A stretch of 64,000 nt of DNA, taken from positions 1 to 64,000 of the forward strand of contig JBAJFG010000369.1 of the NCBI GenBank assembly GCA_037903475.1, given 5' to 3'. This document shows positions 54,645 to 64,000 of the stretch, one piece after another. The stretch is from Ancylostoma caninum (lineage: Eukaryota > Nematoda > Chromadorea > Rhabditida > Ancylostomatidae). The notes under the pieces are model-generated. The model worked only from the letters and a program-made list of their open reading frames with translations, did not search any database and was not told where the DNA came from. A program made the position numbers and the translations under genes. How positions within the stretch are numbered: the first letter of the stretch is position 1; each line of letters starts with the position of its first letter.

Positions 54645-57600
54645 CTGAAAACAAAGCCAGCCTAAGCGGTCCACTTTGGTGAAGACAGGTCGGTAAATGC
54701 GCTCCAATCGAAAATTAGTGACCCCCTTACTTTGGGTTCTGGAGACCGTACAACACAACTTTTATTGTATGATTGTGCCCATAGGGTGTGCTGCTCATAG
54801 ACGTGTAGCAGTGCATCGTAGCCACATTCCTTCTCTATATCGGTCCCGGCGCATTGAAGTACTGTGTTGAGCCTGAACAAGAAATTAATAACCGCGCCTC
54901 ACTTCAAACTCTAGCTGCGTCCACTCCAAATGCGGCAAGGTTGCTCTATTCCTTTTTCCACGTATGTATTGAAAAATAAAGTAATTTTTGCACTCACACT
55001 TGGCACATCTTGCTTGGAGCGTCAGGCGCCATCGGATCCACTTCAGCCATAGCAGCGATACATTTCTGTCCTTTTTCAGTGTTGGTGTAGTCTGACAGAC
55101 ATTTTCCGAATGATTTTTGATCTCGTAGTGTCAATGGCCTAAAAATAATCCTCTATTCTCTAGCGTTTCTTACTTATTGATGATAAAAATCCCTTGTAGC
55201 AGTAAATTGAAAAAAACTCCCTGTAGCAGTAACTAACTTGAACATCGGCGAGAACTGATCCCCAACATAAAAATTGGTATCCTTTGCGATGGATTCGCCC
55301 TGTATTTTCCAGGTCTTTCAGGTCAGAGCTATGAGTGAAGTCACCCACACCGACAAAAAAAAAGCAATGACGGAGCACAGAAAGGACGTGGTATGGATTC
55401 GGGGAGCAGTTCTCGCGTACGAACACCCTCCAGATTTCGCCATTCTGCTATTCAATTCTGTGCTTAACAATATATTCTCATTGAAACGACTGGATAATCA
55501 TATAATTACCCCCTTTTCATTATTTTAGACGTAGAGTTCAAAAATATACCTATAAAAATTAAATGTGAAAAACTTTATTCACCCACCTGTTACAAATTCC
55601 GTCGAACAACTGCATATTTGCTGAAGACACAGGTTCAAACCGACACTTCATCTTTTCCACACACGGCTTGTATGACATCGTGAACGCTGTACACATCTCA
55701 TCCCATTTGGAGCCGTCGCTGGAATGCGAGCTATAGTTCCATCGTCCAACCAATCGATATCGTACACCTATTACAACGCAACCTACCCAATGATAGAGAC
55801 CGGTCGGAAGCTGAACGGATCAATGGAACTTTCGCACGAAAGGTACGCAACCATATCTTGCTCGGAGCAGCCGGTGGCAAGCGATACAGATGGCTTATCG
55901 ACCTGAAAGCGATCGATACAAGCTCGACCAATCAGTACCTATGAAATGTATGCCGTTCTCTACTCTGCAGCGTCCATCCATCATTCTTGCATAGTCGTTC
56001 ATTGCAGCAAATGCATATGTCAAAGCGTCGTCACCGCACGTCTCTCCCACCTGGAAGACCACCATATTTTTGCAGACATTTTTGCAAAGAAACCTGAAGG
56101 CCAAACCAAAGGGCGTGGCTAACGTACCTGCTTTGCCATGCATGTGGCAGCATTCTGTAGTGAAGAGCAACGGCTTCCTGGGCTGGATGACATGAACTCG
56201 GACATGCATGACGTGCCCTAAATGGTTACACTTTTGGCAGTATTGCGATGGGCGGAGCTTGTCCCAGGTAAAAAAAAAACGCTCAGATGTACCAAGCTAA
56301 TTACATTTAATCGAAAAAAGAGCATATAAGTGTTTGCGGAGCGTTCTACGAACAATGACGACCAACGATGGCCTAGATGTGGGCGTGCCCCCCCTCCTCT
56401 GTGGCGAATAATCTGCTAGGTGCGCTCCGCTTACTGTCCCATTTCTATGAAAAATCGTCGCTTCCGGGGAACTAGCCAGTAAGCTTCGCCCACTGCTAGG
56501 TCAAAAAATTTACAGCAGCTTTATTTGAGGAGGATTTCGAGTCGAACGAAGGGGTCTTTTGGAGGAAAGCTCCACTTTTACCCACCTATTAGCTTCAGAG
56601 CTTGACTTCATTACAACTAGAATTAATTACAACTAGAACTAAATAAATAAATAAGTACATAAATTACTAGAGGTCCAGAAGACAAAAAAATACACAAAAG
56701 ATAGAAAATATTAGGTTGAGGAGAAAGTAATGGAAGAAATGGCATCCAAGTCGGATTTTCATCTCTAACTTTTGAGAGAGTTCTTCTTAGTGAATTGAGT
56801 ATAGACCTTTGAAATCTATAACATTACTCCAATGCATGGGTAGAATGCTGTCTCTCTCTTCTCAGAATTGCGCAGGCTGCGGCTGGTCATACAAAGGGAC
56901 TCCGCTCGAAAATGGTCAAAATCACCGGGCTCTTCTTCACCCAAGAAGAGGCTGAGAGAAGGGATGAGATAGTGACCAGAGAGTGAGAAGACAGGAGAAT
57001 AAAAATAGTAGGTTGCCAAAGTGGAGGAAAGTCCCGCTAGTTTGGGACAGGAAAAGCGTGGGAAAATTGGCACGTAAAATAAGTTTCGTGGAGCAGGGTT
57101 TTTCGTTTTTATCGTTTTTCTCCAATGGTTCCCCACAGTTTTCAGACTTGGCCAACCCATATGGTAGCCGTATCTGTCTTACCTTGTGGGAGCTACTCGA
57201 ATCACAGCAACTACTTCGCGTTGTGACGTGAGAGCGTCCTTGGCGTTGCTTCTCATGAAGGCCCATATCTCGAGATTCGAAGTAAGTGGAGCAGTCGCGT
57301 AGTGTGAAATATTTAGCTACTCCCTCCTTTATTGCACTGCTGCTGTTACTTACTCCAGTGCTTGCCAAGGCTTTGCAGGGCAGCTTATAATAGAGGTTAG
57401 GGCAGAAGTACCCTTTCAGAAATGGAGGCGTAACTGCGGCAACAAGCGCTTCCTGGTCCTTCAGTAGCCACAGTGTAATACTTTGGGGAATCTCCTACTA
57501 TGTCAGCAGACAATGCCTGATCGAATCATCAGCAATAAGGAATACGAAATTTTTGAAAAATTTCTTCCATTACTTTCTCCTCAACCTAATAGCAAGAATA

Positions 57601-60600
57601 ATAAAAGCTATGTAATTAATTAATCACCGTCCCAAATGTCCTACCTCTAGAAAATTACTCATAAAATGAGCGTCACAGTAATGGCAGTTTTTCCTTGTAA
57701 ATCCGGACTATTTGGTTTTCCACGTTTAAAACGTGCGCAATTTCAGAAAATCAACTGTTCTGCGCATTTAGAAATGGAGTGTACTTAGCTCACACGAGGT
57801 ACGCTCCGCCCGTCGTCGCAAATGCCTCACCGCCAAAAAACACAGCAAAAGAGCAGAAGAGTACCTGTTGATTGCTGGCAACGGTTTTTAAGCAGATCTT
57901 ATAGTGGTCGAAGGCTTCTCGAGAGGCGCACAGCTGCTCGATCATTTTCTTCAGCGCCGTTTGTTCGGAAGATGAGCAAACTCTCGTGGATATTGAGCAG
58001 CCGTCCATAATTGACACATCCGAGCAGACCTGGAAAATTCTCGAAAGTTCAATTTTGAGAATTGCTTCTATCTCTGAAGTGGATAAGATACAGTACTTGA
58101 TCCATATTTTCCATTTCATTGATCAAAGTGATCGGTAGCATACGGTATCTGGTGTAAAACGGTCGGGTGCATTGATCGAACGACTCGCGCTTCTCGGTGG
58201 TACATGTGGGGATCTGTGGTTCCACCCGTTCTGGACCGTTGTTTACTGGTACGATGGGAGCTGGTCCAACTGGGCAGATATCGGGCGACGACATTGCGCG
58301 CAAGACCTACAAAATGTATGGTGATATTGACAGGTATTGATCGATTCGGCGAATGAGACTCACCTTAATGGGTGTTTCTCCACACTTCGCTCTGACAATC
58401 ACTTCAGTACAGTCGATGAATTTGGGCAGGATGTTGCGGAACGAGCTGAGGGTGAACTGCTTGACGGTTGTGAGAGTTGAGCGGATGCACTTCGCGAACG
58501 ACGGCTCTTGCACCTACGTGGGACAAGTGATCGACTATCGACTTTCTACCAACTCCTAGACCAAAGATCAAGTACCTGTGCAAAAACGCAGCTCAGGTTG
58601 TCGTCAATGGCCTTTGTGGGGTCAGGTTGGTCGCAGATACCATCACCAGCATGAATCATACACGAAGACACGACACAGGGGGTTCTTCCGGAAAGCAGGA
58701 ACGAAGCGCATTGCCGGAATTCGTCTGCAATTTTGCGTCAGAGCACCGCGAGGTTGGAGACGCAGAGCATAGCTGCATTGGCTTACCGGTCAGGTTGCAT
58801 CCTCCAGCGAAAACTGGCGCTAAGCTGTTCACATTTTTGATCATCGCCTGAAGGCCGCCCTGGAACAGCTCCTCCATCCTGGCGCCGATGTCGTTCAGTG
58901 GAGCGGCGCAGTGCTCGATGATAGCCTCCTCCTCTGCTGTGCAGCCAACACCAATTACTTTACCAACTGAAAACCAAGTTAGAAATGTGGTTCAGACCCA
59001 GAAGGCCCAGAGTGGGAGTGGCTAAAGACTCACTTGGGAGCTGACTGGCCAATTTACATCGCGGGTCAATGGCTGAGGCAAATTTAGTCACGTACTTGAT
59101 GACCCAGTCCGATGTTTCCTCACCGCATTCAGTCTTAACCAGAAAGGTTACAGACGCAGAGGAAACCTCAAACGAGTTAGAGACGCTGAGGAAGAGGAAA
59201 CTCGTACTTGAATTGGCGCAATAGCACAGGTGAGCAGAGAGTTAGCAGAGAGACAGGCTTGAGTGGGAGCACCTCGCGAGAATGTCGTCACACACTCCTT
59301 TACCGTTTCTTCGGCGGAGATCTTTCGGAGGCATTGGCGAACCTGCGAAAGAAAACGTGCGATAGTGACAGTATCATCATGGACGAGAGCTAATATGAGG
59401 CTTGAAAATCTTTTGTCCAATCAGGGATTTGGTAGCAGCGACAAACTGTTCATTCGACGGGCAGTGAACCGAAACAAGTGAAATGCCGCGTTTACTGGGG
59501 TAATTATGGTCATCCGCTGACCGGTTGTGCGTGCAAGTGGACATATAACGACGCAAAACTGCACATTTTCCTGCCGGTTTGAAAAATTGTCCCTTACATC
59601 ATGAAAATGTGCGTAAAATGTGGAAAAATATCGTTGCGAATTTACAGACTTTTCAGCAACACGACTACTTCCTCTTACAGTAATCCAACTAGTTTCAGTA
59701 AGCACGCAGGACTATCGAGCCGATAAAATTTTCAAAAAATCATTGAAGCAACAAACCTTCTTGTATCCTTCGCCACCTTCTCCGCATGCATATGAAAACA
59801 TCGCAGTCATGCCCTTCGCCCACAGTGGATGACATTCAACGTCAGCAACACAGATCTGAAATTCCGCACAATACGTAATGAATCGACAAATATGCGAATA
59901 ATTATTGCTCGAAACCTGGAACTTCTTGAACTCCTCGCAAGCCTCATCAATTTGTCTCGGGATTTTAATCACCGAAAGTGGGTGTGGCTGGAAAGCAGTT
60001 AGCGGTCGAACACATTCTTCGAACCTGAAAATTAGTATACATATAGACTAGATAGCGGAACTGAAATCAATCCAAAGTATAGGGAAGTTGTGAAGTTGTT
60101 GAAATCTTCAGAAGAATTGGAGTCAATTCTCAGTAGCTTTTGCTGTAACAGATGTGGGCATGACAATACACCTGTAGCCCTATTAAAGTGAGCTGGTGAG
60201 CGGTCCCTCTGCTCTTTTAACCAATCACGGACGAAGCCATAGTAATGTTCTGTAGCCGCTTCAGAATTTCCGGAACCCACTTCTTCTGCTGCTCCGGCGT
60301 GCAAACGGCTGGTTGTTGCGTCGGAGTGGGTGGAAGGGCTGGAGATGGGACAGCAGGTGTCGATCCTGGCACGGGCACAGGAAATCCTTGGCTTGTTGAG
60401 AACTCTGTCGTAGTGGTGCTGATGTCGGCAGGAGTAGCAGTGTTCAGTGGTCGAGCCATTGGTGCCACAGCAGGACGTCTGCAAAGAAAGAGAGGAAAAC
60501 TGTAAAAACTGATGGATGGTTAGTGCTCCGGGGAATCATTTACTTTGAAAGTGGTGGTGGCGTTGGACGTTTCACAGGTCTTGCGATAATAGCATCGAGG

Positions 60601-62729
60601 TTCGCTGGTTGTTCTTTGGGACAGCCTTCTTCTTCTCCCAATTCGCTCATCTAGAAGAGATTACTCAAAATTCCATAAATTAATAAATATTGGTACTCAT
60701 CACAACTATTTCGCCTTTAAGGCGAGTTAATATTGAGGGATGAAGGTGATAAATAAAACAACCAATCAAAGTGTCTGGTCCGCCCCTTTTTCACTGTAAT
60801 AGGCCACAGCTCTGCCTCTCTAAAGTTGATGACCTGCGATTTTGTATTGCCACTGATCCATGAAATAATTTGTGCGTGAGTTACTTCCTTATCTTTGCAT
60901 GGATTTTGCTTATGCAAATATCCATCGACATTTCGATTTTCGTGCTCAATCGATTTGAGGTGTTTCTGAGACTATTGGGGCAATTTATTTTCCCTAGAAA
61001 TTCTTAACTAGATTAGATTATTCCCAACTACAACAAGTAGTTGTTTATCTCGACGCAATTCTGCGGTTTAAGGGGCACCTATAAGTGATTAGCATTCCTA
61101 AATCGCTTACCTGCCTCTTCAGAGTTCCCAAATCTTCAAGCGCTTTTGCGTCACATTGTTGTTCAACAGCCTTCTCGCCACATGTGAAGGTGTCTCGGAT
61201 CAAATAGAAGGATTTACAGAGAAGTGCTTCGCCGTGGATTCCCTGAACACCATTGTCGTCTGACTCTTATATGTAAAAGAGAAAAAAGGGGCGGAGCTTA
61301 CCTGTAGCATCATATTGACTGTGTTGCCGAGTCCGGAGAGTCCACTCTGGCAGTTCGCCCCGTCGCCAGTTTTGGCGGCGAGCTTGGCGAGGCAGTCTCG
61401 GTGAGAGGACAGCAGTGGTTTCGAGTCTATAGAGCAGATGGGAGCAAGGCCAATCCTGGAAAAATTGGCGAAAATTTCCGGAAAACAAGGGAAAACAGAA
61501 CAGAGCTAAAGAAAACGTTGGCTTCGTAGTGGTTATTGAATTTTCAACCTCAATTTTCTTTTCAGTCTTTTTTGAGAGTTGGAATACTTAGTCCATTCAT
61601 TTTTTTCAAACTCTGAAATAACTAAAACTTTTCCAATATTTGGAAACTGGGCTTTCTTTCGGATTTTAGTCCTTTCAATTGTTCTTCTTTCTTTTCAAGC
61701 ACAACGAACTCTTGAATTTTCTACATCTTCAGATGGAGAAACAGAACTTTTCTTATTCCAAAACAGAAGCTTTCCGAGTTATCCTTAGTCATAAGATTTT
61801 CTGGAGTTTCTCTTTGGAGCTCGATAATCCCATATATGCTAATTTCGCAGACAAAAACAATATTTCGAAATTTTTTACTCAAATCGCATCCCTATCATCC
61901 GTTCGTGCTGGAGCCCAAAACCTCCTGCCTTCCACGAAACATAGTCTTTCTAAAACGTTAGCAGTTTTCCCTACTTTTATGCCGCTTAGCCCCGCCCCTT
62001 CCCCTCTTGCCTGTCAGAGGTGGCTCGTAGTTTGACCGAGTGACAACGAAATAAACTAGAAGCTCCGCCCACTAGTGGGGGAACTTTCCAGTTTTGGTCT
62101 AGCGCACCAACGTGTCACGCACCTGGCCAGTGTGTTGAGGGGACTGGCGAAAGCACATCGCTTGTTGTCCTTGAAAACACTGGCATGCAGACATTTCTCA
62201 TATTTACCGTACAGCTCGCAAATATTCGTGACCACGGACGAGTTGTCGCTGGCAATCTGAAATTTCGGAATTCATGAACTGCGGTACTAATAGCGCACAG
62301 AAGTGAATGACCACCTACCTCAAGCAAGAAGTTAAGATTCTGGAATTGTGCCAATTGTTTATTGATCTCCAGCAGCTCCACCAAACATGCCAATGCGCCG
62401 TTTTCCTTAATTTCCGGATAATAACCTGTGTAGTGTCCTTACTCCTTTTTGTTTTTTTTTTGTCTTTCAAAAACGACTGCGAATGCTGGATGATAACAGA
62501 AATTGAGTAGTTCAATGAGAACTGATCCCCAGATTTCTCGTGACCAGAGAACCAAGAAATTTCCCTATACTCTTTAGAAATGACTGCTATGAAAAGTATC
62601 ACACAGGTGAATTGGTCAACATAGCGATAACTGGTCTCGAGATTAGTTGCGTCATCAGAAAATTACGAAACCTCTATATTTTCCGAGAATGACTGGCATA
62701 AAAGCGCATCGCAGCTCAACTTGTCAGTT
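54271..62729 (-). CDS. Multi-exon cysteine-rich modular secreted/GPI-anchored surface protein
   Basis: I assembled 25 exons, listed 5' to 3': 62729-62672, 62635-62605, 62425-62319, 62256-62123, 61455-61302, 61242-61111, 60650-60544, 60478-60229, 60024-59916, 59855-59757, 59342-59208, 59133-59034, 58966-58787, 58724-58576, 58513-58364, 58306-58097, 58029-57865, 56154-56128, 56050-55964, 55902-55787, 55730-55587, 55138-54998, 54872-54731, 54644-54407, 54332-54271 (TAA). Nearly all junctions have GT/AG sites and matching phase. Exceptions: the donor near 60229 must move to keep frame, 55964 is a weak donor, and the first intron is only 36 nt. The product exceeds 1000 residues: repeated modules rich in Cys and amphipathic helix (for example EACEEF-KKFQICVADVEC, ECVTTFSRGAPTQACLSANS), a Pro/Thr linker, more modules, a Thr-rich stalk and a hydrophobic tail. 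The spacing recalls nematode DUF19/T20D4.11-like or CPG4 secreted domains; I cannot assign one. The 5' end and signal peptide are missing. Function unknown. Confidence 0.8.
56711..57589. mobile_element. Mariner-type non-autonomous element in an intron
   Basis: The 30-bp perfect terminal inverted repeats, starting TTAGGTTGAGGAGAAAGTAA, lie at 56711-56740 and 57560-57589. TA flanks both sides (56709-56710 and 57590-57591). The length is 879 bp, and no recognisable transposase remains in any frame. It lies within the 1.7-kb intron between the exons at 58029-57865 and 56154-56128 of the cysteine-rich gene. The TTAGGTTG start is shared with the element at 17144-19481, but the rest of the terminus differs, so it is another subfamily. 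Confidence 0.85.
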
Positions 62730-64000
62730 CTGCGAGAAGTGATCCTAGTTTTCTCTAAATGGCTGAAAAGCTTCCTAGTCGTCTTAGAACCCATGCTCTC
62801 TGCATAGGTTCCAAAGACGTAAACTGGCAGAGCAGTGAAGATGACTGGGGACGAGATCTCGTCGTTTTTCTTTGAGGGTCGAGCTAATAGAATATTTCTT
62901 TCTGTAATTTTTTGACATATCAGTCACATAGATCCGCACACATTTTGAAAGTTTTTGTGAGAATTGTTCAACAATCCAATCAAATCAGAGACGCAAAGTA
63001 GCTGGATACTTTTTTGGTGCCTACAGTTCATGGAAGCATGACGTTACGCAATCCAATAGCGCAAAAAAAGACTTCCCTCGTTATTCAGTTGACTACAATA
63101 AAACAGAATACAACACGTAAATATCAAAACTCTCATCGAAAAATCGATAATCGATCATTCCACGTAATTGACTGTTTGCCCGAACAATCTTTGCATTTCT
63201 GCCATTTCGACTTGCATGTGATTTTTTTAAAATTTACAGACTTCTCTTCGAGATTTTCCTGACACGTTTGACCGCCGTCGTCATAATTCAATCGAATACC
63301 ATTTTTTACTATCCCCTTCTTCCTCGAGCTCTGGAAGTTTCCTTACGAAATTCTCTTCCCAGCGATCAAAGTGCTCTGCTTGCAACCGGTCGGCACAATT
63401 CAACTTTTAATAACTACTGCACAGACAAAAGAGTGTGTGTGCGAAGAGACGCACATATACCATACCCAGTTGTGGTTGTTGCTGCAACGCGACCAAAGTA
63501 AAAGTGAGCAATTATCACATTCGAATGTGGATTGTCTGACTATTCACATGCTGATTCATCGACTCCTTTGAAGGCAGTGTTGAATCCACACCAGGGATGA
63601 GCGGATACGGGATTTTTCGCGACCCGCTTGACGGTGCGGATAACGGATAGGCCAAAAATGACCGGATAACGGATAAGGGATCAAGATGCCAGAAGACACC
63701 ACCTTCTACCTTATTAAAAATGATAAAAATAAGAGGATACAATGTGAATATCGTGGGAAAGAATAAGCACATCTTCTTCATCTTTTTAGCTATCAAAACT
63801 CGCCACTCTGAACACAATGCCGAGCATGGCGTCATTATGAAGAGATGTAAATATAGTAATTAGAGTTTGCCAGAGAAAAACAACAGCTCCCAGTGACATG
63901 TGGATATTTCTTAATTCAACTGGCACTTTAGTTGTTTGAGATGATAAGTGTCCGTGTATTTTCAGTATAATGGTGAAGTTCCCGAAGGCCGGTCCTTCCA
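62730..64000. other. Upstream side of the cysteine-rich gene, nothing assigned
   Basis: The first exon with the start codon and signal peptide should lie here or beyond the window. I could not find a phase-matched candidate. Frames are short and AT-rich, with no repeats that I recognise. Confidence 0.4.

Overview
The window looks like nuclear DNA of a clade V (strongylid, hookworm-like) nematode. The evidence is phase-consistent spliced genes with short GT-AG introns (many of 57-62 bp), an RTE-clade retrotransposon of the type common in hookworm genomes, a Penelope-like element with a hammerhead ribozyme, mariner and Helitron-like transposons, AT-rich microsatellites and long poly-G/poly-C tracts. 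The species assignment is inference. There are no prokaryotic operons, rRNA genes or CRISPR arrays.

Layout. 1-12.4 kb is gene-poor. It holds a first exon of a CENP-B/Psq-type DNA-binding protein (minus, 3117-3525), small inverted-repeat elements, and a 614-bp element (10117-10730) with perfect 32-bp terminal inverted repeats and about 13 copies of a short internal motif. 12.49-14.06 kb is a 5'-truncated, frameshifted Penelope-like retroelement ending in a hammerhead ribozyme. 17.1-19.5 kb is a mariner-type element interrupted by a Helitron-like element; a second copy of that Helitron is at 26.8-28.3 kb. Between them (24.0-25.0 kb, minus) are two phase-matched exons of a C2H2 zinc-finger gene, with decayed duplicates of the finger exon beside it. 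28.4-28.6 kb (minus) holds another likely coding exon. 29.5-31.2 kb holds two inverted copies of a MITE next to (AT)n tracts and a 50-bp minisatellite. 31-47 kb is mostly non-coding, with AT-rich repeats, GC-rich islands, small foldback elements and a 16-nt match to the nematode spliced leader SL1.

47563-51002 (minus) is a complete RTE retrotransposon with an intact 995-codon ORF, an (AAG)5 tail and a perfect 16-bp target-site duplication. It looks recently inserted.

54271-62729 (minus) is the main host gene. I could assemble 25 exons, nearly all with matching splice phase, encoding more than 1000 residues of repeated cysteine-rich modules. They are followed by a Thr/Pro-rich stretch and a hydrophobic C-terminus, which suggests a secreted or GPI-anchored surface protein. 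A mariner-type element (56711-57589) sits in one of its introns. The 5' end and signal peptide were not found.
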